A DNA stretch of 53,340 nucleotides from Pseudomonadota bacterium (GTDB lineage Bacteria; Pseudomonadota; Alphaproteobacteria; Sphingomonadales; Sphingomonadaceae), in the NCBI GenBank assembly GCA_021847605.1, contig JAJZQN010000030.1, positions 1 to 53,340 on the forward strand. Reading direction: 5' to 3'. A model generated the notes under the pieces. The model was not told the origin of the DNA. It ran no database searches and worked only from the letters and a program-made list of their open reading frames with translations. Both the position numbers and the translations under genes were made by a program. Below are positions 25,392-34,839 of this stretch, one piece after another (the stretch's first letter is position 1; every line of letters starts with the position of its first letter).

Positions 25392-26719
25392 CGATCGCGG
25401 CCAGCAAGCTCCTTGTTGATGTAGAGCGCAGCCATGGTGGCGATCGCCCCGGACAACAGATAGATGCCCGAAGCCGCCAGACCGAACTTCACCGACAGCA
25501 GCAATGCCAGCAGGGGCGCAAAGCCCGCCCCGACCAGCCATGCAAGGTCGGATGTCAGTGCCGAGCTTGTGTAACGGGCATCCGTCCTGAAATTGGATGC
25601 AACGACGCCCGAAGACTGACCGAAGGACAGCCCCAGCAGCATGAAGCCCAAAATCATGAACGCGACTTCACCCAGTTCACCGCCATTGAGCAACAACGGC
25701 GCAACCAGCGCGAATACCGCGATTCCACCGGCCGACCAGCCCAGCAACGACCGACGACCGATCTGATCCGCGATGAAACCCGATACGACGATGGCCAGCA
25801 GCCCGACCGACGCTCCGATCATCTCGATGATCAGGAAACGGTCGATCGGCTGGTCCGTGTAGAGGACCACCCAGGACAGGGGGAACACCGTAACCATATG
25901 AAACAGCGCGAAGCTGGCAAGCGGCGCAAAGGCGCCCAGCACGATGTTCCGCCCTTCGGCTTTCAGCGTGGGCAACACAGGCGACGGTTGCAGGTCGCGC
26001 TGTTCGAACAGACGTTCGAATTCATGCGTCACCACGATGCGCAGACGGGCAAAAAGTGCCACGACGTTGATCGCGAAAGCCACGAAGAAGGGATAGCGCC
26101 AGCCCCAGTCGAGGAAATCGGCTTCCGTCATGGTGAGCAGGAAGAAGGCGAACAGGCCGCTTGCCACCAGCAACGCCAAAGGCGCGCCCAGTTGTGGCAC
26201 CATGGCGTACCAGCCACGCTGATGCTTGGGGGCGTTAAGCGACAGGAGCGAGGCAAGGCCGTCCCATGTACCGCCCAGTGCAATACCCTGAGCCGCGCGA
26301 AGCAACAGCAGGACCACCGCCGAATAATGACCGATCGTCGCATAGCCCGGCATGAAGGCCATGGATGCGGTCGATCCGCCCAGCAGGAACAACGCTGCCG
26401 TCAACTTGGTCCCTCGCCCGTAACGACGATCAACCGCCATGAAGATGATTGACCCCAACGGTCGGGTAATGAAGGCGACGGCAAAAATTGCGAAAGAATA
26501 GAGCGTCCCCGTCAAAGCATCCACATAGGGAAATACCAGACTGGGAAAGACGACTACCGATGCGATCGCATAGACGAAAAAGTCGAAAAATTCGGACGTT
26601 CGACCGATGATGACACCGATCGAGATGTCTCCCGGCGCAATGCTGTGGTCGCGAGCATTGATCCGGCGCGCATCATCTTCCAGCGGGGTGGAAGTGAAGG
26701 CAATGGCCTGTGAAGTCAT
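25388..26719 (-). CDS. MFS transporter, metabolite:H+ symporter (MHS) type
   Basis: The 443-residue protein has 12 predicted membrane spans and the MFS loop motif as VDRRYGRGTKLTAALF. Other MHS-type features are ISIGVIIGRTSEFFDFFVYA at the start, where the MHS family usually has G-x-x-x-E-x-x-D-F, and LGSIIFM. Substrates in this family are organic acids, betaines or aromatic acids; none can be chosen. AAGGAG lies 9 bases before ATG 26719, and the ATG at 26725 is too close to it. It is divergent from cyoA. Confidence 0.85.
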   Translation of the reverse strand: MTSQAIAFTSTPLEDDARRINARDHSIAPGDISIGVIIGRTSEFFDFFVYAIASVVVFPSLVFPYVDALTGTLYSFAIFAVAFITRPLGSIIFMAVDRRYGRGTKLTAALFLLGGSTASMAFMPGYATIGHYSAVVLLLLRAAQGIALGGTWDGLASLLSLNAPKHQRGWYAMVPQLGAPLALLVASGLFAFFLLTMTEADFLDWGWRYPFFVAFAINVVALFARLRIVVTHEFERLFEQRDLQPSPVLPTLKAEGRNIVLGAFAPLASFALFHMVTVFPLSWVVLYTDQPIDRFLIIEMIGASVGLLAIVVSGFIADQIGRRSLLGWSAGGIAVFALVAPLLLNGGELGEVAFMILGFMLLGLSFGQSSGVVASNFRTDARYTSSALTSDLAWLVGAGFAPLLALLLSVKFGLAASGIYLLSGAIATMAALYINKELAGRDR

Positions 26720-26906
26720 AGGCATCCGCTCCTTGGCAAGGCCGGCGGCGCCTGTTTGGGGTCTTCCGACGGCCAGAGAATGGCAGCATAACAGAAAACC
26801 CGCAGAATCTAAGCAGTATCCCACATCATAAACATTTTTTGCGTCTGCGTAGAATTGGACAAATTGCCCACTATCCGACTCCGTGCAGAAGCGCTAACCG
26901 CGCGCC

Positions 26907-28016
26907 ATGTCACACCCTCTCTCACCCAACTGGACCAAGCTTTTACGCTGGTCCTCCGCGATCCTTGCGGCGCCGCTTGCGGGCTGCAACTGGGTCGTGA
27001 TGAACCCGTCGGGCGACATTGCGGTGCAACAACGCGATCTGATCCTGATCTCGGTCGCGCTGATGCTCCTCATTGTCATCCCCGTCATGGCGCTGGTCGT
27101 CTTCTTTGCATGGCGTTATCGCGCCGCAAACGAAGCCGTCGATAAGGATTATGACCCCGATTGGGATCATTCCACCAAGCTTGAATTGCTGATCTGGTCT
27201 GCTCCCCTGCTCATCATCATCGCGCTGGGTGCCGTGACCTGGGTGAGTACCCACAAGCTGGACCCCTATCGTCCGCTCGACCGGATCGATGCGCAAACCG
27301 CGATCGACCCCAAGGTCAAGCCGCTGACGGTCGAAGTCGTCGCGCTCGACTGGAAATGGTTGTTCATTTATCCTGAACTCGGCATCGCCACGGTCAACGA
27401 ACTGGCCCTGCCCACCAATGTTCCGGTCCGCTTCGACATCACCGCATCGACCGTGATGAACAGCTTCTATGTTCCTGAACTCGCCGGCCAGATCTATGCG
27501 ATGCCCGGCATGAAGACCCAACTCCACGCCGTCGCCAACAAACCCGTTTCGGGCACTGGCTTCTCCGCAAACTTCTCGGGCGCGGGCTTCACCCACATGC
27601 GCTTCGGGTACAAGGCCATGGACCGCGCCGGTTTCGATGCGTGGGTAGCCAAGGTCAAGGCCAGCCAGGCCACGCTTGACCGCCCGGCCTATCTCACCCT
27701 TGCCAAGCCGACCGAAAAGGCGCCCGTCGCCTATTACGGCACCAGCGAACCCAAACTGTTCGACGCGGTGGTCAACATGTGCGTCAAGCCCGGCCAGCGT
27801 TGCATGAGCGAGCTGATGCACATCAACCAGATGGGCGGCGCAGGCAAGGAATCCGCCAAGGAGACGGAAGGTCTGAAATATGACCTGCCCAACAGCCATT
27901 CGATCGAGCAGTCGGACATGAACAAGGGGCAGGAAACCGCCCCCGACGCGCCGGGTGCAGCTTCGGCCGATCACTCCTCTCACAGCGGCGCTGACGCGCA
28001 CGCGCAGCATCGGTAA
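26907..28016 (+). CDS. cyoA: Cytochrome bo-type quinol oxidase subunit II
   Basis: The 369-residue protein is a lipoprotein (LAAPLAGC, Cys 27) with two membrane spans and a cupredoxin-fold periplasmic domain ([28 protein letters not shown]). The Cys/His ligands of the CuA centre are missing, which marks it as a quinol rather than cytochrome c oxidase. The C-terminal 60 residues (after [10 protein letters not shown]) extend beyond the E. coli protein and end in a His-rich tail ([15 protein letters not shown]). It is the first gene of the cyoABCD-surf1-regBA run. Confidence 0.93.
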   Translation: MSHPLSPNWTKLLRWSSAILAAPLAGCNWVVMNPSGDIAVQQRDLILISVALMLLIVIPVMALVVFFAWRYRAANEAVDKDYDPDWDHSTKLELLIWSAPLLIIIALGAVTWVSTHKLDPYRPLDRIDAQTAIDPKVKPLTVEVVALDWKWLFIYPELGIATVNELALPTNVPVRFDITASTVMNSFYVPELAGQIYAMPGMKTQLHAVANKPVSGTGFSANFSGAGFTHMRFGYKAMDRAGFDAWVAKVKASQATLDRPAYLTLAKPTEKAPVAYYGTSEPKLFDAVVNMCVKPGQRCMSELMHINQMGGAGKESAKETEGLKYDLPNSHSIEQSDMNKGQETAPDAPGAASADHSSHSGADAHAQHR

Positions 28017-28021
28017 GGCCC

Positions 28022-30022
28022 ATGACAGGCACACTCACAACAACACAGATGATCTTCGGTCGTCTGACATGGGATGCATTCCCATGGCATGAACCCATCG
28101 TCGTCGCGACATTCGTCGGCGTGGTGCTGGGCGGCGCTGCGGTGGTCGCGGCGCTGACCTATTTCAAACTCTGGGGCTATCTCTGGAAAGAATGGTTCAC
28201 CAGCGTCGATCACAAGAAAATCGGCATCATGTACATGGTGCTGGGCCTCATCATGTTCCTGCGCGGCTTTGCCGACGCGATCATGATGCGCGGCCAGCAG
28301 GCCATGGCCTTCAACGGTAACGAAGGTTATCTGAACGCGCACCACTATGATCAGGTGTTCACCGCCCACGGCGTCATCATGATCTTCTTTGTGGCGATGC
28401 CCTTTGTGACGGGTCTGATGAACTACATCGTCCCGCTTCAGATCGGCGCCCGCGACGTCAGCTTCCCCTTCCTGAACAATTTTTCGTTCTGGATGACGGC
28501 TGGCGGTGCGGTGCTGGTGATGGCCTCGCTGTTCCTGGGTGAATTCGCGCAAACCGGCTGGCTGGCCTATCCGCCGCTGTCGGGACTGGCGTACAGCCCG
28601 GCGACAGGCGTCGACTATTATATCTGGTCGCTGCAGGTCGCCGGTGTCGGCACCACCCTGTCCGGCATCAACCTGCTCGCCACCATCATCAAGATGCGCG
28701 CGCCCGGCATGTCGCTCATGAAGATGCCGGTCTTCACCTGGACCTCGCTCTGCACCAACGTGCTGATCGTGGCCTCCTTCCCCATTCTTACCGCAACCCT
28801 GGTCCTGCTCTCGCTGGACCGTTACGCCGGCACCAACTTCTTCACGAACGACTTCGGCGGCAACCCGATGATGTACGTGAACCTGATCTGGATCTGGGGC
28901 CACCCGGAAGTCTACATCCTTATCCTGCCCCTGTTCGGCGTGTTTTCGGAAGTCGTCTCGACCTTCAGCGGCAAGCGCCTGTTCGGCTATACGTCGATGG
29001 TCTACGCCACCTGCACCATCATGGTGCTGTCCTACCTGGTGTGGCTGCACCACTTCTTCACCATGGGTTCGGGCGCCAGCGTCAACAGCTTCTTCGGCAT
29101 CACGACGATGATCATTTCGATCCCGACGGGTGCGAAGCTCTTCAACTGGCTCTTCACCATGTATCGCGGCAAGATCCGCTACGAACTGCCGATGATGTGG
29201 GCCGTGGCCTTCATGCTGACCTTCACGGTCGGCGGTATGACCGGTGTGATGCTGGCGGTTCCGCCTGCGGACTTCGTACTGCACAACTCGCTGTTCCTGA
29301 TCGCGCATTTCCATAACGTGATCATCGGCGGCGTGTTGTTCGGACTGTTCGCTGCGATCAACTACTGGTGGCCCAAGGCTTTCGGCTACAAGCTCAACCA
29401 GTTCTGGGGCCATGTGTCCTTCTGGTGCTGGCAGGTCGGTTTCTGGCTCGCCTTCACGCCGCTTTACGTCATGGGCCTGATGGGCGTGACCCGCCGCATG
29501 CGCGTGTTCGACGACCCGTCGCTGCAAAAATGGTTCATCATCGCCGCCATCGGCGCGGTGATCATCGCTGCGGGTATCGGAGCCATGCTGGTACAGTTCG
29601 CCGTCTCCATCTGGAAGCGCGACGAATATAAGGTAGAGGGCGACCCATGGGATGCCCGTACTCTGGAGTGGGCGACCAGCTCGCCTCCGCCCGAGTATAA
29701 CTTTGCCTTCACGCCGGTGATCTATGACGCCGACAGCTGGGCCGATATGAAGAAGCATGGCTATCAGCGTCCGCTGAGCGGCTACCAAGCGATCCACATG
29801 CCCAGCAGCACCGGCACCGGCGTCATCCTCGCTGGTCTGGCCACGCTGTGCGGCTTCGCCCTGATCTGGTACATCTGGTGGCTTGCCGGCCTCAGCTTCC
29901 TGGGTCTGGTTGGTGTCGCCATCTTCCACACCTTCAACTACAAGCGCGACTATTACATCCCTGCGGATGTTGTGACGCGCACCGAGGAAGAGCGTACGCG
30001 CATCCTCGCGGCGGGAGTCTGA
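28022..30022 (+). CDS. cyoB: Cytochrome bo-type quinol oxidase subunit I
   Basis: The 666-residue haem-copper oxidase core has about 15 membrane spans. Seen are the haem ligand region [17 protein letters not shown], the CuB/cross-linked Tyr segment [14 protein letters not shown], the CuB His pair WLHHFFTMG, and the haem His pair [17 protein letters not shown]. It couples quinol oxidation to oxygen reduction and proton pumping. It begins 5 bases after cyoA and is followed by cyoC after 5 bases. Confidence 0.96.
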   Translation: MTGTLTTTQMIFGRLTWDAFPWHEPIVVATFVGVVLGGAAVVAALTYFKLWGYLWKEWFTSVDHKKIGIMYMVLGLIMFLRGFADAIMMRGQQAMAFNGNEGYLNAHHYDQVFTAHGVIMIFFVAMPFVTGLMNYIVPLQIGARDVSFPFLNNFSFWMTAGGAVLVMASLFLGEFAQTGWLAYPPLSGLAYSPATGVDYYIWSLQVAGVGTTLSGINLLATIIKMRAPGMSLMKMPVFTWTSLCTNVLIVASFPILTATLVLLSLDRYAGTNFFTNDFGGNPMMYVNLIWIWGHPEVYILILPLFGVFSEVVSTFSGKRLFGYTSMVYATCTIMVLSYLVWLHHFFTMGSGASVNSFFGITTMIISIPTGAKLFNWLFTMYRGKIRYELPMMWAVAFMLTFTVGGMTGVMLAVPPADFVLHNSLFLIAHFHNVIIGGVLFGLFAAINYWWPKAFGYKLNQFWGHVSFWCWQVGFWLAFTPLYVMGLMGVTRRMRVFDDPSLQKWFIIAAIGAVIIAAGIGAMLVQFAVSIWKRDEYKVEGDPWDARTLEWATSSPPPEYNFAFTPVIYDADSWADMKKHGYQRPLSGYQAIHMPSSTGTGVILAGLATLCGFALIWYIWWLAGLSFLGLVGVAIFHTFNYKRDYYIPADVVTRTEEERTRILAAGV

Positions 30023-30027
30023 CACCC

Positions 30028-30651
30028 ATGAGCAGCGCAACTGCACCAACGGAACCTCGGGTATATCACCTGCCCGAGGAACCCCACCTCCACGAAGGCC
30101 ACAGCACGTCGCTGGGCTTCTGGATGTACCTGATGAGCGATTGCCTCATCTTCGCCATCCTGTTTGCAACCTACGCCGTGCTGGGCGGCAGCTTCGCTGG
30201 CGGCCCCGGCCCCAAGGATCTGTTCGACCTGCCGCTCATCGCGCTCAACACCGCGATGCTGCTGTTCTCGTCCATCACCTATGGCTTTGCCATGCTGGCG
30301 ATGGAAAAGAACAAGGTCAGCGCTACGCAGGGCTGGCTGTTCGTCACCTTGTTGTTCGGCGGCGCCTTCCTGTTCATCGAACTCTATGAGTTTTCGCACC
30401 TGATCCATGAAGGTGCCGGCCCATGGCGTTCGGCGTTCCTGTCGTCCTTCTTCACGCTGGTCGGCACTCACGGCCTGCACGTCACCTTCGGTTCGATCTG
30501 GCTCATCACCCTGATGGTTCAGGTCGCCAAGAAGGGGCTGATCCCCGCCAACAAGCGCCGCCTGATGTGCCTGAGCATGTTCTGGCACTTCCTCGACGTC
30601 ATCTGGATCGGCGTCTTCACCTTTGTCTATCTGATGGGAGTCCTGCGGTGA
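30028..30651 (+). CDS. cyoC: Cytochrome bo-type quinol oxidase subunit III
   Basis: The 207-residue membrane protein has five spans and the subunit III segments [21 protein letters not shown] and [17 protein letters not shown], with the conserved Glu in [14 protein letters not shown] 30028 follows cyoB by 5 bases, and the stop overlaps the cyoD GTG by 4 bases. Confidence 0.94.
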   Translation: MSSATAPTEPRVYHLPEEPHLHEGHSTSLGFWMYLMSDCLIFAILFATYAVLGGSFAGGPGPKDLFDLPLIALNTAMLLFSSITYGFAMLAMEKNKVSATQGWLFVTLLFGGAFLFIELYEFSHLIHEGAGPWRSAFLSSFFTLVGTHGLHVTFGSIWLITLMVQVAKKGLIPANKRRLMCLSMFWHFLDVIWIGVFTFVYLMGVLR

Positions 30652-31100
30652 GCGACGCTGTCCATCCCCACGATGCCCACGGGCATCACGACGACCATCA
30701 TGAAGAAGGCGCCCATGGCACCATGGGCAGCTACATGATCGGTTTTGGCCTGTCGGTGATCCTGACGGCCATTCCCTTCTGGCTGGTCATGTCCGGCGTG
30801 CTGGGCGATCCGAAACTGACCGGTTTCGTCATCCTCGCCTTCGCCGCCGTGCAGGTGGTCGTTCACATGATCTACTTCCTGCACATGAATACCCGCGTCG
30901 AAGGCGGCTGGTCCTTCATGGCCATGGCGCTGACCATCGTTCTGATCGTCATTACCCTGTCGGGTTCGACCTGGGTCATGTATCATCTGAACACCAACAT
31001 GATGCCGCACGCGGACATGGATATGTCGGGTGAAATGACCCACGACATGGGCGCCATGCATGACATGAACGCCATGGCGAACATGAGCGAAATGCCGTGA
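30648..31100 (+). CDS. cyoD: Cytochrome bo-type quinol oxidase subunit IV with metal-ligand-rich ends
   Basis: The core is a normal CyoD: three membrane spans from [20 protein letters not shown] through the [12 protein letters not shown] segment to [11 protein letters not shown]. It starts at GTG 30648, overlapping the cyoC stop. At 150 residues it is longer than usual (about 110-130). The extra length is an N-terminal His/Asp-rich stretch ([19 protein letters not shown]) and a C-terminal Met/His-rich tail ([20 protein letters not shown] and beyond). Such stretches bind copper or other metals in unrelated proteins; a role here is inference. Confidence 0.9.
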   Translation: MSDAVHPHDAHGHHDDHHEEGAHGTMGSYMIGFGLSVILTAIPFWLVMSGVLGDPKLTGFVILAFAAVQVVVHMIYFLHMNTRVEGGWSFMAMALTIVLIVITLSGSTWVMYHLNTNMMPHADMDMSGEMTHDMGAMHDMNAMANMSEMP

Positions 31101-31822
31101 CATCTATCGATACCGGGGAGCGCGCAAAACGCTCCCCGGCTTTCACGATCGGCCTGACGCTGATCGCTCTGCTGCTTTTTTCAGGTTTTTGCGCACTTGG
31201 AACCTGGCAGATATACCGCCTCGCCTGGAAGCATGACCTGATCGCACGGGTCGATGCCCGCATTCACGCCGCACCCGTTCCTGCCCCCCAGGGGGCGACA
31301 AAGGATGACGAGTATCGCCGCGTCACCGTGTCCGGCACATGGCTGCACGACAAGGCCGCTCTCACTCAGGCCACGACCATTTATGGTGCTGGCTATTGGG
31401 TGATGACCCCTTTGCGTCGTCAAGACGGCAGCATAATCCTGATCAACCGGGGGTTCGTAACTCCGGATGCCAAGACCCGTTATGATCGTCCCGCCGGCAA
31501 CGCCCATGTCACCGGGCTGCTCCGCCTGAGCGAACCGCATGGCGGTTTCCTTCGCTCCAATGATCCAGCCGCTGACCGCTGGCATTCGCGCGATGTCGCC
31601 GCGATCGCCCGATCACGCGGATTGGGCCGCGCGGTCCCAGGCTATTTCATTGATGCAGCGGCGTCGCCTGCGAAACAACGCTATCCCATCGGCGGCCTGA
31701 CCGTCGTTCACTTCCCCGACAATCATCTGCAATATGCCATCACCTGGTTCATACTGGCGGCGATGACCGTGGGCGCCTACATTCTCGTCATGCGCCAGTC
31801 AGGAAAAGATCGACCGGAATGA
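31097..31822 (+). CDS. SURF1 family oxidase assembly protein
   Basis: The 241-residue protein has two terminal membrane spans enclosing a periplasmic domain, the SURF1 layout. Seen are LGTWQIYRLAWKHDLIARVD after the first helix, GYWVMTPLRRQDGSIILINRGFV in the middle, and FPDNHLQYAITWFILA at the last helix. SURF1 helps haem insertion into haem-copper oxidase subunit I. GTG 31097 overlaps the cyoD stop (GTGA), and its stop overlaps the regB ATG, so it is translationally coupled on both sides. Confidence 0.93.
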   Translation: MTSIDTGERAKRSPAFTIGLTLIALLLFSGFCALGTWQIYRLAWKHDLIARVDARIHAAPVPAPQGATKDDEYRRVTVSGTWLHDKAALTQATTIYGAGYWVMTPLRRQDGSIILINRGFVTPDAKTRYDRPAGNAHVTGLLRLSEPHGGFLRSNDPAADRWHSRDVAAIARSRGLGRAVPGYFIDAAASPAKQRYPIGGLTVVHFPDNHLQYAITWFILAAMTVGAYILVMRQSGKDRPE

Positions 31823-33144
31823 CCGCCAAACGCCCGTTGCGTACCCGCTGGCTTCCCAGCCAGTGGCCCGCCGACGCTGCGGGCCGCAAGAATATGGCCC
31901 TGCTGGTGCAATTGCGCTGGATCGCGATCGCCGGTCAGATCGCGACCATAATGGTCGTCCATTATTTCATGGGCATCACCCTGCCCCTTCGATCGATGAT
32001 GACGGTCGTCGGGATGGCCGGACTATTCAATCTGGGGAGTCTGGCGCTGCTCAGACGGCGGACGGACATCAGCCACGCCGAACTGTTTCTGGCGCTGCTG
32101 TTCGACGTTCTGTCCCTGACCGCCCAATTGTACATGAGCGGCGGCGCGACCAACCCGTTTCTTTCCCTCTATCTGGTGCAGGTGGCGCTTGGCGCCATGC
32201 TGCTGCATCGCTGGAGCGCGTGGGGCATCGTTTTCGTATCCACATTATGCGCAGGCGTTTTGACGCTGTTTTTCCGCCCGCTGAACTTCAGCGACCGGTT
32301 CATAGGCCATATGGTCGACCTGCATATCGTCGGCACATGGATTTGTTTCGCCATGATCGCGATATTGTTGGTTCTCTTCATGACAAGGATCAGCCGTAAC
32401 CTTCGCGTGCGGGAGGCCTATCTGGCCCGATTGCGCCAGCAGGCGGCCGAGGAAGAGCATATCGTCCGTATGGGATTGCTGGCGTCCGGGGCAGCCCATG
32501 AACTCGGCACGCCATTGGCGCAATTGGCCGTCGTCCTGGGCGACTGGCGGCATATGCCGCAAATCAAAGCAGACAACGCCTTGGTCGAGGAAGTCGCCGA
32601 GATGGAATCGGCCGTCCGGCGATGCAAGGCGATCCTGAGCGGAATATTGATGTCCGCCGGCGAAGCCCGTGGCGAGGCACCGACAATCGTCGATGTGCGT
32701 GAATTTTCAGAAGAAATCGCGCGCGACTGGCGTATGACCCACCCGGGTACCGCATTGCGGTGCGTATTTGGACCGCACGACTATCCGCGCATCGTTGCTG
32801 ATCCGGTCATTCGGCAAGCCATTACAAACCTGCTGGATAATGCGCGCGAAGCGGGGGCATCCTACATCACCATGCTGGTTGGGCGGGACAGTAGCTGGAT
32901 CAATATTGCCGTACATGACAATGGTCCGGGCTTCAGCGCCGAAATGCTGACCGATTTTGGCAAACCCTATCGATCGAGCAAGGGGAAACAGGGTGGCGGG
33001 CTGGGCCTGTTTCTGGTCGTTAACGTAGTAAGAAAGCTGGGCGGACTGGTAGACGCCAGCAATGGTGCGGATGGTGGCGCACTCATCCAGTTGCGACTGC
33101 CACTGGCGACGCTCGCTTTGGAGGATGATGTCGATGGCGAATGA
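31819..33144 (+). CDS. regB: Redox sensor histidine kinase of the RegB/PrrB/ActS type
   Basis: The 441-residue kinase has six N-terminal membrane spans (about 28-188). The quinone-sensing motif GGATNPF lies at residues 108-114, the H-box AAHELGTPLAQL at about 226-237 (phospho-His 227), and N and G boxes are NLLDNAREAG, DNGPGFS and GGGLGLFL. Cys 269 in VRRCKAIL matches the redox-active cysteine of RegB. It should sense quinone and redox state and phosphorylate the adjacent RegA. Its ATG overlaps the surf1 stop, and its end overlaps regA by 11 bases. Confidence 0.9.
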   Translation: MTAKRPLRTRWLPSQWPADAAGRKNMALLVQLRWIAIAGQIATIMVVHYFMGITLPLRSMMTVVGMAGLFNLGSLALLRRRTDISHAELFLALLFDVLSLTAQLYMSGGATNPFLSLYLVQVALGAMLLHRWSAWGIVFVSTLCAGVLTLFFRPLNFSDRFIGHMVDLHIVGTWICFAMIAILLVLFMTRISRNLRVREAYLARLRQQAAEEEHIVRMGLLASGAAHELGTPLAQLAVVLGDWRHMPQIKADNALVEEVAEMESAVRRCKAILSGILMSAGEARGEAPTIVDVREFSEEIARDWRMTHPGTALRCVFGPHDYPRIVADPVIRQAITNLLDNAREAGASYITMLVGRDSSWINIAVHDNGPGFSAEMLTDFGKPYRSSKGKQGGGLGLFLVVNVVRKLGGLVDASNGADGGALIQLRLPLATLALEDDVDGE

Positions 33145-33667
33145 GCGTTTACTGCTGATCGTCGAAGATGATGAGGGCTTTGCCCGCACGTTGAAACGCT
33201 CGTTCGAGCGGCGCGACTATATTGTACTGACGGCCGCCAGCCATGAGAATGTGGTTGAACTATTGGCCAAACATAACCCGGCCTATGCCGTCGTCGACCT
33301 TAAGCTGGGGGCGCAGTCGGGGTTGGCCTGTGTCCAGACACTTCATGCCCATGATCCTGCCATGCTGATCGTCGTTCTGACAGGCTTTGCCAGCATCGCG
33401 ACCGCCGTCGAGGCCATCAAGCTGGGTGCGGCCAATTATCTGGCCAAACCATCGAACACCGACGACATTGAAGCAGCCTTTGCGCGATCAGGCGGCAATC
33501 CCGACATGCCGCTTGCACCGCGGCCGACGTCGATCAAGACGCTGGAATGGGAACATATCCATGAAGTGCTGAAAGAAAGTGACTTCAACATTTCCGAAGC
33601 CGCTCGCCGACTGGGGATGCACCGCCGGACGCTGGCCCGCAAATTGGCCAAGCGTCAGGTCAGTTGA
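33134..33667 (+). CDS. regA: Response regulator of the RegA/PrrA/ActR type
   Basis: The 177-residue protein has a receiver domain (acid pocket EDD at 11-13, phospho-Asp 55 in VVDLKLG, Lys in LAKP) and a short Fis-type helix-turn-helix (NISEAARRLGMHRRTLARKLAKR), the hallmark of RegA. GGAGG lies 9 bases before ATG 33134; ATGs at 33125 and 33128 are too close to it. It is encoded inside the end of regB. It probably controls respiratory and redox genes, including the operon it belongs to. Confidence 0.92.
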   Translation: MANERLLLIVEDDEGFARTLKRSFERRDYIVLTAASHENVVELLAKHNPAYAVVDLKLGAQSGLACVQTLHAHDPAMLIVVLTGFASIATAVEAIKLGAANYLAKPSNTDDIEAAFARSGGNPDMPLAPRPTSIKTLEWEHIHEVLKESDFNISEAARRLGMHRRTLARKLAKRQVS

Positions 33668-33703
33668 CGGCGTGCATCCGCCATGTCATGGGCAATTTCC
33701 ATC

Positions 33704-33777
33704 GCGGGTGTAGCTCAATGGTAGAGCAGCAGCTTCCCAAGCTGACGACGGGGGTTCGATTCCCCTCACCCGCTCCA
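33704..33777 (+). tRNA. tRNA-Gly (CCC)
   Basis: Acceptor stem GCGGGTG/CACCCGC, D arm with AGCTCAATGGTAGAGC, anticodon loop TTCCCAA (anticodon CCC), T arm with GGTTCGATTCC and an encoded CCA at 33775-33777 form a complete tRNA. It follows regA on the same strand. Confidence 0.95.
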
Positions 33778-33792
33778 GAATTTCCCTAAAAT

Positions 33793-34701
33793 TCAATATG
33801 GTGCCTGCGCGTCGCGTGCCGGGATGGCACCACGCCTGCCGATATTCCATCCTGCCAGGGCATGACCAGCCAGTGCAGCCTGCTGAGGCGCGGCACCGGA
33901 TAGCCGGGCATTGAGATACCCCCCGTTAAAAGCGTCACCGGCTCCACTCGAATCGATGACGTCCACCATTTGGGGGACGGGTATAATCACGCCATCGACC
34001 AGACAGCCCTCACCGCCCAGTTTGACGATGACTTCCCGGCCATCCCCGGCACCCCAGCGTACTGCCGCGTCGGCCGGGCTATCGGCTTCTCCCATTTCCA
34101 CTTCGTCCGCCAGCGTGGGCAAACCCATGTCGCTGACCTCGATGGCACGATCGCGCCAATGACGGGCGGTTGCCACATCCGACCATAAACGGGCACGATA
34201 ATTGCCGTCGAACGCAACCTTGCCCCCACGGGCGCGCACCGTTTTGCAAAGCTCCAAAAGAAGTTCGCGCCCCTCATCTGGCAGAATGGCCAGGGTGATG
34301 AGAGAGAAATAAAGCAGATCGGACGCAGCAGCCTGTTCAATCATCGCTGCACTATCGGGCAGGGCGAACATGCGCCGGGCTGCCGCCTCGCTGCGCCAAT
34401 AATGGAAACTCCGTTCCCCGCTGGGATCGGTTTCAATGGCATAAAGGCCAGGCAGACGATCGGCAGATGCCAGTACCAAACTGGTATCCACGCCTTCAGC
34501 CTGCCATTGCGCACGCAATTCGGCACTCATCGGGTCAGTGCCAAGGGCACTGGCCAATTTGACGCGATTGCCGGAGCGGGCCAGATGAACGGCGGTATTG
34601 ATCACATCGCCGCCATATCGCAAATTCCAACTGTCGCCGGTCCCCCGACTAAGTTCCAGCATCGCTTCCCCGACGACTGTAATTACCGCGCTGCTGGCCA
34701 T
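33793..34701 (-). CDS. PfkB family sugar kinase, 2-keto-3-deoxygluconate kinase-like
   Basis: The 302-residue ribokinase-fold enzyme shows VVGEAMLELSRG, the substrate-binding YGGDVINTAVHLARSG, and the ATP/anion-hole motif DSSGAGDAFNGGYLNARLSG with the catalytic Asp. The GGDVINTAVHLAR form is typical of KdgK (Entner-Doudoroff and uronate pathways), though fructokinases are close. GGGAG lies 5 bases before ATG 34701; the GTG two codons upstream is unlikely. It stands alone, divergent from the hybrid kinase. Confidence 0.8.
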   Translation of the reverse strand: MASSAVITVVGEAMLELSRGTGDSWNLRYGGDVINTAVHLARSGNRVKLASALGTDPMSAELRAQWQAEGVDTSLVLASADRLPGLYAIETDPSGERSFHYWRSEAAARRMFALPDSAAMIEQAAASDLLYFSLITLAILPDEGRELLLELCKTVRARGGKVAFDGNYRARLWSDVATARHWRDRAIEVSDMGLPTLADEVEMGEADSPADAAVRWGAGDGREVIVKLGGEGCLVDGVIIPVPQMVDVIDSSGAGDAFNGGYLNARLSGAAPQQAALAGHALAGWNIGRRGAIPARDAQAPY

Positions 34702-34839
34702 GCCCACTCCCGTTCCTATTTCTATATCGCGTGGTGCGCAGCGAGGCGCGCCAAGTCAAGCCTCACCCCTGCATCATCCATGCTTTGATCGACAAGGAAC
34801 GTTGCCGGACACGTAACGTTATGTCAGGCGGCCCGGCAT

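Noticed and set aside
27980..30049. 689-codon minus-strand frame opposite cyoB
   Set aside because: Antisense shadow of a highly biased membrane-protein gene; composition (His, Asp, Gln, Glu rich) is unlike real proteins here.
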